Positions 32,638 to 40,992 of a DNA stretch of 64,000 nt are shown here, piece by piece. Where the stretch lies: contig JAEZJM010000036.1 in the NCBI GenBank assembly GCA_023415775.1, positions 19,957 to 83,956 of the forward strand. Reading direction: 5' to 3'. The first letter of the stretch is position 1. Every line of letters begins with the position of its first letter. The notes under the pieces were generated by a model. It saw only the letters and a list, made by a program, of their open reading frames with translations, was not told where the DNA came from and ran no database searches. This DNA is from Bacillota bacterium (lineage in GTDB: Bacteria; Bacillota; Negativicutes; Sporomusales; UBA7701). The position numbers and the translations under genes are program-made.

Positions 32638-33420
32638 ATGCAGATACACGTCCTGGCCAGCGGCAGCACCGGCAACGCCACCCTCATAAATATGGCCGGC
32701 GCCAACATCCTCGTCGACGCCGGCATCAGCTGCCGGCGGATCAAAAACGCCCTCGCCGCCGTCGGCACAGCCGTCGAAGACCTCGACGCCGTCCTCGTCA
32801 CCCACGAACACCGCGACCACGTCGCCGGCCTGCCCACCCTCAGCCGCAAATACCGCCTGCCCATATACGCCCGCGCCGCCGCCTGGCAAGCCATGGACGA
32901 CGACGGCATCGGCGCCTGCGTCGCCGGCGAATGCCGCCGCGAACTGCCCGCCAGCCTCGACATCGGCAACCTCAAAATCGAGCCCTTCAGCACCTCCCAC
33001 GACGCCGCCGACCCCGTTGGCTTCAGCTTCTACCACAGCAATAAAAAATGCAGCCTCGCCACCGACCTCGGCTTCGTCACCGACACCGTAAAAAAAGGCC
33101 TCGCCCTCGCCGACGCCATCGTCTTCGAAGCCAACCACGACGTCGACATGCTCAAACAGGGCAAATACCCCTGGTTCCTCAAACAGCGCATCCTGTCAAA
33201 CCGCGGCCACCTCGCCAACACCGACGCCGGCTGGACGCTGGCCCGCCTGCCGCGCAAAAGCCACTGCCACGTCTTCCTCGCCCACCTCAGCCAGGAAAAC
33301 AACCGCCCCGAGCTCGCCGAAGCCACCGTCGCCGGCATCCTCGGCGAACAGGGCTGCCAGCTTGGCAAAGACATAACCCTCACCCTCACCCACCCCGATC
33401 AGACCGCCAGCCTCAAGTAA
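32638..33420 (+). CDS. walJ: WalJ/YycJ-type metallo-beta-lactamase fold hydrolase
   Basis: A 260-residue MBL-fold protein. HVLASGSTGNATLI at the N-terminus and the metal motif VTHEHRDHVAGL are typical of YycJ (WalJ). It is followed by htrA and rlmH exactly as in the Bacillus yycJ-yycK-yydA order, which supports the call. The Bacillus gene belongs to the walRK locus, but no two-component genes precede it here. The frame opens earlier, but the ATG at 32638 has AAAGGAGC. The role is probably nuclease-like processing linked to cell-wall/replication control, by analogy. Confidence 0.85.
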   Translation: MQIHVLASGSTGNATLINMAGANILVDAGISCRRIKNALAAVGTAVEDLDAVLVTHEHRDHVAGLPTLSRKYRLPIYARAAAWQAMDDDGIGACVAGECRRELPASLDIGNLKIEPFSTSHDAADPVGFSFYHSNKKCSLATDLGFVTDTVKKGLALADAIVFEANHDVDMLKQGKYPWFLKQRILSNRGHLANTDAGWTLARLPRKSHCHVFLAHLSQENNRPELAEATVAGILGEQGCQLGKDITLTLTHPDQTASLK

Positions 33421-33438
33421 CGACAAGGAGGATACGGT

Positions 33439-34554
33439 ATGAAACAGCTGTACAAACGCCTCGCACCCTACTTCATCGTCGCCGTATTCGGCGCCCTCAT
33501 CGGCGGCAGCCTCGTCCTCGGCTACGGCGTCCCCCACTTCGCCAAACCCGGTTTACCGGCCCCGGCGCCGCAGAACACCCTCCTGCCTCCCGTCGCCCAC
33601 GCCCAGATATCCGAAGCCCGCAACACCCCCGTCGTCCGCGCCGCCCAGACCGTCGGCCCGGCCGTCGTCGGCATAACCAACAAAGGCTACGTCCGCGACT
33701 TCTTCAACCGCCAAATCCTCGTCGAGCAGGGCACCGGCTCCGGCGTCATCATCTCCGCCGACGGCTACATCGTCACCAACAACCACGTCGTCGAAAACGC
33801 CCAGGAGCTCACCGTCTCCCTCGCCGACGGACGCACCTTCACCGGCCGGCGCGTCGGCGCCGACCCCGTCACCGACCTCGCCGTCGTCAAAATCGACGCC
33901 ACCGGCCTGCCGGCCGCCGTCCTCGGCGACTCCGACACCCTCCTCGTCGGCGAACCCGCCATCGCCATCGGCAACCCCCTCGGCCTCGAATTCCGCGGCA
34001 GCGTCACCGCCGGCGTCATCAGCGCCCTCAACCGCTCCATCGAGCTCGGCGAACGCCGCTTCAAACTCATCCAGACCGACGCCGCCATCAACCCCGGCAA
34101 CAGCGGCGGCGCCCTCGTCAACGCCGACGGCCTCGTCATCGGCATCAACAGCGCCAAGCTCGCCGCCGCCGGCGTCGAAGGCATCGGCTTCTCCATCCCC
34201 GTCAACACCGTCCGACCCATCGTCAAGTCCCTCATCGAAAAAGGCAAAGTCGTCCGCGCCTACCTCGGCGTCGGCATCCTCGATAAAACCACCGCCGCCC
34301 GCTACGGCTACCAACTCAACGTCGACAAAGGCGTCTACGTCGCCGGCGTCCAGCCCGGCGGCCCCGCCGCCAAAGCCGGCATCCGCGAAGGCGACATCAT
34401 CGTCGCCATCGCCGGCAAAGAAACCAACACCGTCGCCGACCTGAGAGCCGTCGTCGACGCCCAGCCCGTAGGCAGCCGGTCCGACGTCTCCGTCAGCAGG
34501 AACGGCCAGCTCTCCGCCCGCAGCGTCCTCTTCGAAGAAATGCCGAGCCAGTAA
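33439..34554 (+). CDS. htrA: HtrA/DegP-family serine protease with PDZ domain
   Basis: A 371-residue S1C protease anchored by an N-terminal helix (about residues 10-30). The catalytic triad is visible: His in TNNHVVENAQ, Asp in TDLAVVKID and Ser in NPGNSGGALVN. A single PDZ domain follows (KGVYVAGVQPGGPAAKAG to the end). It is a housekeeping envelope protease that degrades misfolded proteins in the periplasm-like space. Ribosome site AAGGAGGAT; 18 bases after walJ and 4 bases before rlmH, so one operon. Confidence 0.94.
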   Translation: MKQLYKRLAPYFIVAVFGALIGGSLVLGYGVPHFAKPGLPAPAPQNTLLPPVAHAQISEARNTPVVRAAQTVGPAVVGITNKGYVRDFFNRQILVEQGTGSGVIISADGYIVTNNHVVENAQELTVSLADGRTFTGRRVGADPVTDLAVVKIDATGLPAAVLGDSDTLLVGEPAIAIGNPLGLEFRGSVTAGVISALNRSIELGERRFKLIQTDAAINPGNSGGALVNADGLVIGINSAKLAAAGVEGIGFSIPVNTVRPIVKSLIEKGKVVRAYLGVGILDKTTAARYGYQLNVDKGVYVAGVQPGGPAAKAGIREGDIIVAIAGKETNTVADLRAVVDAQPVGSRSDVSVSRNGQLSARSVLFEEMPSQ

Positions 34555-34558
34555 CGCC

Positions 34559-35038
34559 ATGCGCATCAGCATCGTCGCCGTAGGCAAAATAAAAGAACGC
34601 TACCTGGCCGAAGGCATCGGCGAATTCCTCAAACGCCTCGCGCCCTTCTGCCGGCTAGACATCGCCGAACTCGCCGAAGAAAAAATGCCTGACAGCCCCT
34701 CTCCGGCCGACAAAGCCAAAGTCCTCGCCAGGGAAGGGGAGAGGATCCTCAAAGCCGTCCGCCCCGCCAGCCACCTCATCGTCCTCGACCGCGGCGGCGC
34801 CCGCCTCTCCTCCGAAGACCTCGCCGCCCGGCTCGACGCCCTCGCCCTCGCCGGCAAAAGCGACCTCACCTTCGTCATCGGCGGCGCCTTCGGCCTCGCC
34901 CCCGCCGTCCTGGCGGCAGCCGCCGAAAAACTCTCCTTCTCCGCCCTCACCTTCACCCACCAGATGATCAGACTCCTCCTCGTCGAACAGCTCTACCGCG
35001 CCTTCAAAATCAGTCGCGGTGAACCATACCACTGGTAA
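34559..35038 (+). CDS. rlmH: 23S rRNA pseudouridine-1915 N3-methyltransferase
   Basis: A 159-residue SPOUT methyltransferase that methylates pseudouridine 1915 in helix 69 of 23S rRNA. MRISIVAVGKIKERYL at the start, FVIGGAFGL for the SAM-binding knot, and the invariant C-terminus SRGEPYHW are all present. The length is typical. It closes the walJ-htrA-rlmH operon. GC content drops sharply right after it. Confidence 0.95.
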   Translation: MRISIVAVGKIKERYLAEGIGEFLKRLAPFCRLDIAELAEEKMPDSPSPADKAKVLAREGERILKAVRPASHLIVLDRGGARLSSEDLAARLDALALAGKSDLTFVIGGAFGLAPAVLAAAAEKLSFSALTFTHQMIRLLLVEQLYRAFKISRGEPYHW

Positions 35039-35049
35039 TGGCAAAAAAT

Positions 35050-35103
35050 GACCTCAGCCTATGCAAAATGCGGGGTTGAGGTCAGGTAATTATCTGCTAT
35101 AAT
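35050..35103 (+). promoter_or_regulatory. Hairpin after rlmH and extended -10 promoter for the Ig-like gene
   Basis: GACCTCAGCC pairs with GGTTGAGGTC around a 14-base loop (35050-35085), a weak terminator-like hairpin. TTGAGG inside its right arm (35076-35081), 16 bases and TGCTATAAT (TATAAT at 35098-35103) form a good promoter for the AT-rich gene downstream, so the hairpin could also be regulatory. Confidence 0.5.
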
Positions 35104-35200
35104 TTCGAAAAATATAGCCTTTCAACTAATGTATCTTTAGGAAGATGATACTATTAACTTTTATTTATCCTAATGATGCATAATTACAGGAGGAGACTAA

Positions 35201-36103
35201 ATGAAAAAAATATTTTTCTTTTTCACAGCAGTTATTGCTATTACCCTTTTCATGTCATTTCAGTCGGATGTTAAAGCGGCCTCTACGTGACGTCTAAATA
35301 TACCTCCCGGTTCGGTTGAGGTTGTAGCATTAACTCAAGTTTATAAAGTTGGCGAAGCATTTCGCACTAGTGATGTAGGCATGCATATTTATTATGCTAA
35401 AAATCGTTCTAAATATCATGGACATAAAGAGTTAAAGTACTGGGCCAATGGAGTACCAATTGAAGAGGGCTACATATTTAAAACTCCCGGTAAAAAGACG
35501 ATCACTATAAAATATCAGGGTAAGCAAGGCCAATATGATTTGCAGGTTTTTCCTGCTAACCTCAGCGCTAATATCAAAGAATGCTATATACTAAACGCTC
35601 CCCCAGAGTTTTCGTATAGACAAACATTAGGTTTATTCGACCCTTCCGATATTAAAGTAAGATGTGTTTATACCAATGGTGCATATGATGACTTTAGAGC
35701 TAGCGACTTAGAGTTTTATGCTAACGGTGTTAAATTATCTAAAGGATATAAGTTTAAAGAAGCTGGCAATAAAAACTTTGTTATTCGAATAGGAAACTAT
35801 AATATTAAACAACCACTAACAGTAGTTCCTACCTTTGATAAGGCTGTAAGTCGTTATGAGCTTATAAATGAACCTGACCAAACCAAATATAAAGTTGGGG
35901 AAGCTTTTCATATCTGCAAATATACTGTTAGATGTTACTTTGAAGACAATACTACAGAGGATTATAGTGGTGATCAGCTTGATATAACTGCCAATGGCGT
36001 ACAGATGCATGAAAACTATGTCTTTCTTAGTCCAGGGGACAAGAAAATTGTTATATCTCTTGGCGGTTTTAGGAAAACTTCAACTTTAACGGTAGAAAAG
36101 TAA
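35201..36103 (+). CDS. Secreted three-repeat Ig-like protein interrupted by an in-frame TGA
   Basis: The frame begins with a strong ribosome site (AGGAGGAG) and ATG 35201, and encodes a classic signal peptide (MKKIFFFFTAVIAITLFMSF, then QSDVKAAST). Codon 30 (35288-35290) is TGA, after which the same frame runs 270 codons to 36103. The downstream part has three related units of about 80 residues (VYKVGEAF...YWANG, then FYANGVKL, then ITANGVQM), resembling bacterial Ig-like (Big_3) domains. Without recoding, translation could only restart at an unsupported internal ATG (35381) and would lose the signal. So it is either a nonsense-mutated gene or a recoded one. The gene is far more AT-rich than its neighbours, suggesting transfer. 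Confidence 0.6.
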
Positions 36104-36129
36104 AAAAAAATCAGCTAGGCGGATACGTT

Positions 36130-37254
36130 ATGAAAATCTCCAAGAATGATGCATTGATATGGTTCGATTTCTTCGCCCAAATGCCTGACGACGAAGAAAT
36201 CACTATAAAACACGAAGAAATCATCTACGCAACCTTCGCCCAGATCGAGGCGGCAATCGACCAGCGAAACGATGCGTTGCTGGCGGAAATTAAAGGCTTG
36301 AAAACCCTGCAAAACAGAACATTTTTTGTCGGCAACGAAAGCAAATTCCCCCAGGGCTGCCGTTCCTGTCTGTCGGGTACCGGTTTGAGCGCGATCAGGA
36401 AAACGAACAAATGCAATCTGGAGTGCAAGTTCTGTTATAATTACGGCGAACTGAACGCGATTCATCCCGTTGGAGCAGGCATGTGGGAAATCGGCGGCAC
36501 GAAATTTTACGAGAAGGACATCGATCTGCTGCTTTCCATTCACCAAAAACCCACCGGCATCTCCTACGTCTATTTAGAGCCTTTCATGGAAATCGAAGAA
36601 TACTACCCGGTCATAAAGAAATTCAGCGACGCGCAAATCCATCAACATCTATACACAAACGGCACTCTAGCTACGGAAGAGACCTTGAAAGCACTGGGCG
36701 AAGCCGGTCTTGACGAACTGCGCTTCAACCTGGGCGCTTCGAATTGCGCGGACAAAGTAATCGAAAATATCGGCTTGGCGAAAAAATATATCAAAAGCGT
36801 CGGCATCGAAACCCCGATGACTCCCGAGTTTTTCGCGGCATTCTTTAAGAAGAAACAAGCAATCCTCGCGACAAACCTCGATTTCATCAATTGCGCGGAA
36901 TTACATTTAAACGAGCATAACATCGGCAATTATTGCGGAGAAAACATGTATATTTCCCGGCATGGCTATATATCGCCTATCTGGAGCAGGGAACTGACCT
37001 TGAAATTCATGAAAATAGCTGCTGAAGAAAACTGGGATTTAGCGGTTCACGATTGCTCAAACTACACAAAGTTTGCCCGCGGTCTGAATTTGACCGGCAA
37101 AGCGGGTATGTGGTTCGGAGCCAGTAATTATGCCTGTGAGTTCTCCATGATACCCTACGAAATATTTATCCCGATACTGAATGACGACAATTTCCGGTTT
37201 TTAAACGAAGAAGAATTGCCTGACGGCTATAAACCGGAAATTATGGAACTTTAG
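36130..37254 (+). CDS. Radical SAM protein (COG2108/PflA-like), unknown substrate
   Basis: A 374-residue radical SAM enzyme. The cluster motif is CNLECKFCYNY (CxxxCxxC, about residues 97-104). It is preceded by GCRSCLSGTGLSAIRKTNK, whose two cysteines may bind a second metal site, as in the COG2108 relatives of pyruvate-formate-lyase activase. Later cysteines (NCAEL, NYCGEN, HDCSNY, YACEF) might support an auxiliary cluster. It starts 26 bases after the Ig-like gene and is of intermediate GC, so it may travel with it. The same frame stays open for 42 codons beyond the TAG. Target unknown. Confidence 0.8.
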   Translation: MKISKNDALIWFDFFAQMPDDEEITIKHEEIIYATFAQIEAAIDQRNDALLAEIKGLKTLQNRTFFVGNESKFPQGCRSCLSGTGLSAIRKTNKCNLECKFCYNYGELNAIHPVGAGMWEIGGTKFYEKDIDLLLSIHQKPTGISYVYLEPFMEIEEYYPVIKKFSDAQIHQHLYTNGTLATEETLKALGEAGLDELRFNLGASNCADKVIENIGLAKKYIKSVGIETPMTPEFFAAFFKKKQAILATNLDFINCAELHLNEHNIGNYCGENMYISRHGYISPIWSRELTLKFMKIAAEENWDLAVHDCSNYTKFARGLNLTGKAGMWFGASNYACEFSMIPYEIFIPILNDDNFRFLNEEELPDGYKPEIMEL

Positions 37255-37384
37255 CATTCTATTGGTGAACCCAAACTTTGTGGTACCTCTTATAGGAAGA
37301 CTCTTAACCACCCAGAAGGTATGGAAAATCGTCCTGAGGGTTATCGCGCTTCCTGTTTCTACCGGCCAAGCGAGTACCGATAAG
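37255..37384 (+). other. Spacer after the radical SAM gene with an open in-frame extension
   Basis: No independent gene recognised. The frame of the radical SAM protein continues past its TAG for 42 codons to TAA (37381-37383), which abuts the terminator. Another frame is open here as well, so this may be chance. Confidence 0.3.
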
Positions 37385-37418
37385 TAAGCCAGCAGCCTTC
37401 AAAGGTTGCTGGCTTTTA
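37385..37418. terminator. Terminator between convergent radical SAM and autotransporter genes
   Basis: AAGCCAGCAGCC / GGTTGCTGGCTT, a 12-bp stem with one G-T pair and a TTCAAA loop, followed by TTATGTCTTAT. Confidence 0.7.
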
Positions 37419-37470
37419 TGTCTTATCGGGCAAATTGACCCTGTTACGCGTTTCCCAAAGGCGGCCACTA

Positions 37471-40400
37471 TTACCAAACTTTTCGCAACATCAGCGAAGC
37501 CGTCAGATTATCGCTTTTCTTGCCTATTTCGTCGGTTATCTGTCCATCTATGGTCACATTCTTCGATAATTTCCCCTGGATATTGAGACCAACCACCAAA
37601 TACTCGCGATCTTGCTCACTGCCGCTTATCTTAATTTTATCCGTCGGCGTGAGAGCGTAGGCGACGGTCATCTCGGGATTGCTGCCGCTCAGCACCCTTT
37701 TGTACCCGACGTTTACCGCATAATGCGCTTGAGGAAACTTGCGGGCAACTTTAATGCCGAATTCCCCGGTACTATAAGTATTGGTCAGCTTATCGGCTAT
37801 CTGGTTGTAGCTGTCGCCTGCACCCGTCTCCGAATATCCGTCCTGGATATATCGGGTTATATGGATATCGGCATACGGGCTTACCTGCCAAAGCCGTTCT
37901 TTAGCATGGTGCAGGTTATAGCTCGCGCCGAGGCCGAAAGACAGGGTTTTGCTGCGATAGTTGCTGTCGGCCTGCAGACCCAGTTGCCGGATAAAGCGTG
38001 TCGCATGGTTGTTCTGGCGACCATAATCGACGTAAGTATGCAAATCCAAGGCGCCTTTGCTGGAGCCCCCGTACAATCCCAGATACTGGCCATGATTCTT
38101 GGTATTGGCCATAGTTGACGACACCTGGTTCTGGCCATAACCGAAGAGAATCCCTGTTCGCCAATTATCGCCCGTTTTCCTGTCCACTCCCATCACAATA
38201 CCGTAGCCTTGGCTATTGATCGCCGGCAAGTCCTGCTGGGCGTCGATCGAGGCCCAGTTTTTGCTTGCCTTCATCCACCAACTGCCAACAGCATCCAACT
38301 CCAGCGGTATAATGGCGTTATAGATATAATTGCCGGGCGCAAAACCGGAGAGTTGAAAGGAAACTTGCTGACCGGCCGGTTGCTTCAAATAATCCATCCT
38401 GGCGGATATGGCGTTGCCGACAGTCGGATCGCTCTGGACGAAGGATGCCTGGTTTAGCTGCGCTCCGCCGTAGATTTCCGTTAAGGCCTGAGTGGCTTGG
38501 TCGTCTTTCAGGTTGAGCAGCGGATACATTGCCTGCCGCTCCGGCGATCCGACCGGCAGCCTATTATAAATGGCCATCATTTTCTGATAGGTTTCCGACT
38601 GTCTGGCCGTAGGGTCGCTAAGATTATTCTCCTGCCGGTATTGCAGCGTGGCGGTTGTTCCATCATGGCTGCCCACGGCGGTCAGAAATCCCGTTACAGG
38701 CATATCTAAAAAGTTTCCGGTGATGCCCTGGCCGGCGGTCAGTATCCCGACATACCGCTCATCCGGCTTGTAGGCATCGGTGTAGGGGATTAAGAGGGAG
38801 TTTCCGATATTGGCGGTACCCGTTACCGCGATCTTGCCGAAATTATTCGGGCTATCTATCATAACGGAAATGAATCTATTGCTGACGAGATTGCCGTTCA
38901 CTCTTAGTGTGCCAGGCGTGTTGCCGCCGCCGGCCCTGACATTGTAGCGGTTATACAAATTGCCGCCGATTGTGCCTGTGCCGGCAATCGTCCCTGCTTC
39001 TACGCTCCAGGCGTCACCAGCTACCGAGCCGTTGATCTCCAGGACGCCGCCGGCCGCGACCGTGCTGCCCTGATACGTGTTTGCTCCTGAAAGCGTCAGA
39101 GTGCCAAGGCCCGACTTGATTAATCCTACAGGCAGGTCTTTTAGGCCGTTCGCGGTCACCGTAGCGTTGTATTCCGAAATATACGTCCTGCCTTGCGCAA
39201 GACTGTACGCATCGCCGCCTTGCGTATTGTAATAATTGTAGATTTCCCGCAAATCCTGGTAAGGGCTGCCCGCTTCGAGCAAACCGGCCCGCCTTTCCCC
39301 GATATTGTTGCTCCAGGTGCTGTCGTAGCCGTCCGTATTCACCGCGTAAAGGGCCTGTGTCCTTCCGTAATCGCTATTTAGGCTGCTCCTGGTCAACCTT
39401 CTGGCATCCAATAGCCCGGGCCCTTTAACGGCCGCCCCGGCATCCAGCAGACCCTGGCCAAAGACAAGTTCCTGCGGGACGTTGTAAAAAACAGACCGGG
39501 TCGCCAGTAAAAAACTGTTCAGCGTATCATAACCATAATTAAGCAGAGCTGTCCGGTTGGCATTATAATAATTGGTCAGATCGGTTTGTACCGTGTTGGG
39601 GGAAGTCCGGAAATAGTGAAGGTTGACTTTGAACGTATAATTATTTTCGGTTATCTCGTCCATCTGGACCGTAACCGTGTAGTCAGGCAAGGCAAAATTA
39701 CTGTTGGCCGTTGACAGCACAGTATCAACAATCTGCTTGCCGCTCATATACGGAAAAGCCTGCTGCACCAAACCTGCCACACCGCTGACATGAGGCGCGG
39801 CCATCGACGTGCCCGAATCATATTTATACAGATTATTAGCTGACAAGCCGGAAATGGACGAATAGATATTAGAACCCGGTGCGGCGATACTATTCTCTTC
39901 CACATACTTCGTAAGATCGCTGAATTCGCTGACAAAGGCCGTGCCTGCCGAGTTGGTTGTCATATTAAATTTGGCCGCGTTAACCGAAATGACGTTAATA
40001 AAGTTGCTTGCCGTTTGGGGTCGCAGATAAGCAAGCGTGCTTTCCCCGCCCGGAGTGGGATGACCGCTGTTTCCGGCGGCAAAGACAAGAACCTTATCGC
40101 GGCTTGTGGCATTTTGCAGCACATCAAGCGACAGCTGAAAATCCTTATCCTGGAAAGCGGCCTTCCCGGCCACATCATAATACGTTGACGCACCCCAGCT
40201 GTTATTGATTATTTTTATATTATTGTTGGCGATAAAAGCATTATAGGCTGTACGTAAATTATCATACTGATTCGCGGAAAGCACGTCGCCGGAAAGCAAA
40301 TTTGCCTCGAAAGCTACGCCGTGCATTCCCAGGTTATTCTTGGCCGCCGCCATAATGCCGCCCACATGGGTACCGTGAGCATTTGCCGCCCAGTTGTAAT

Positions 40401-40674
40401 TCCGCGGAATCGTAATAGTTCCCGAATTCGACTTGTTTACGAACTCGATATGCGTCATTTGCGCGAAATTATCAGCTATGCCTAAAGTAATCCCTCTGCC
40501 GGTATAACCGAGCGCATACGCTTCGGAAGCGTAGATCAGGCGTAAGCCTTGGTTGGCCTGGTATTCCGGTGTTTCAAAATCTTCCGCATTAGCGCCATAA
40601 GCGGTACTGCTAACGAAGGCTAGCAGAAATAAGCCTAGAGAGATTCCCAATAATCGCTGCCACTTGATTCTCAT
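37471..40674 (-). CDS. Subtilisin-type (S8) autotransporter serine protease
   Basis: A 1067-residue protein. Signal peptide residues 1-29. Subtilase domain about 45-420, with Asp68 (GIADN), His100 (HGTHVGG), oxyanion Asn202 (AAGNSG) and Ser290 (GTSMAAPHVSG). A passenger-associated repeat (GLGTLTLSGANTYQGSTVA) and beta-helix region cover about 520-690. A C-terminal autotransporter beta-barrel covers about 790-1067 and ends in an aromatic residue (LMLRKVW). The barrel needs an outer membrane, which fits a diderm Firmicute. The enzyme is predicted to act on the cell surface, possibly in adhesion, protein maturation or nutrition. Lower GC than the surrounding core genes. Confidence 0.93.
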   Translation of the reverse strand: MRIKWQRLLGISLGLFLLAFVSSTAYGANAEDFETPEYQANQGLRLIYASEAYALGYTGRGITLGIADNFAQMTHIEFVNKSNSGTITIPRNYNWAANAHGTHVGGIMAAAKNNLGMHGVAFEANLLSGDVLSANQYDNLRTAYNAFIANNNIKIINNSWGASTYYDVAGKAAFQDKDFQLSLDVLQNATSRDKVLVFAAGNSGHPTPGGESTLAYLRPQTASNFINVISVNAAKFNMTTNSAGTAFVSEFSDLTKYVEENSIAAPGSNIYSSISGLSANNLYKYDSGTSMAAPHVSGVAGLVQQAFPYMSGKQIVDTVLSTANSNFALPDYTVTVQMDEITENNYTFKVNLHYFRTSPNTVQTDLTNYYNANRTALLNYGYDTLNSFLLATRSVFYNVPQELVFGQGLLDAGAAVKGPGLLDARRLTRSSLNSDYGRTQALYAVNTDGYDSTWSNNIGERRAGLLEAGSPYQDLREIYNYYNTQGGDAYSLAQGRTYISEYNATVTANGLKDLPVGLIKSGLGTLTLSGANTYQGSTVAAGGVLEINGSVAGDAWSVEAGTIAGTGTIGGNLYNRYNVRAGGGNTPGTLRVNGNLVSNRFISVMIDSPNNFGKIAVTGTANIGNSLLIPYTDAYKPDERYVGILTAGQGITGNFLDMPVTGFLTAVGSHDGTTATLQYRQENNLSDPTARQSETYQKMMAIYNRLPVGSPERQAMYPLLNLKDDQATQALTEIYGGAQLNQASFVQSDPTVGNAISARMDYLKQPAGQQVSFQLSGFAPGNYIYNAIIPLELDAVGSWWMKASKNWASIDAQQDLPAINSQGYGIVMGVDRKTGDNWRTGILFGYGQNQVSSTMANTKNHGQYLGLYGGSSKGALDLHTYVDYGRQNNHATRFIRQLGLQADSNYRSKTLSFGLGASYNLHHAKERLWQVSPYADIHITRYIQDGYSETGAGDSYNQIADKLTNTYSTGEFGIKVARKFPQAHYAVNVGYKRVLSGSNPEMTVAYALTPTDKIKISGSEQDREYLVVGLNIQGKLSKNVTIDGQITDEIGKKSDNLTASLMLRKVW

Positions 40675-40725
40675 TTTTCACATGCCTTTGCCGCAATCTT
40701 TGAAACTAAGAATGATTCCTTTTAT

Positions 40726-40750
40726 TTACTCTAATTATAACCGAGAGTAA
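40726..40750 (-). promoter_or_regulatory. Autotransporter -10 box inside an inverted repeat
   Basis: On the minus strand TATAAT (40739-40734) lies in the 11-base spacer of a perfect 7-bp inverted repeat, TTACTCT (40726-40732) and AGAGTAA (40744-40750). The arrangement looks like a repressor operator over the core promoter. The -35 is weak. Confidence 0.5.
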
Positions 40751-40927
40751 TAAAATAGAAAAAACATTATTTGTATTTTTGGCTATATACTGGAATTTCG
40801 CTCATATTAAGTTGCAGTTTTGAACAATTTGCCGGTAATCACGCGAACCGTCCCACTGGTAACGGCGGGAAAACTTCAGCCCCAAGTGAAACTTTTGCAG
40901 AATACTTATGGATTTGCCAGGAGTTTA

Positions 40928-40936
40928 TGGTATAAA
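40928..40936 (+). promoter_or_regulatory. Possible extended -10 for the aspartate-dehydrogenase-like gene
   Basis: TGGTATAAA about 57 bases before the ATG. The 318-base intergenic stretch 40675-40992 is AT-rich and otherwise holds only the divergent autotransporter promoter. Confidence 0.35.
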
Positions 40937-40992
40937 ATAAGTTATATTTTGACTCTTCCGTTCCCTGACACCACCCTGAAAAGAGGTATCCC

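Noticed and set aside
35381..36103. Ig-like protein starting at the internal ATG 35381
   Set aside because: No ribosome site there and it would remove the signal peptide and half of the first repeat; the frame clearly begins at 35201.
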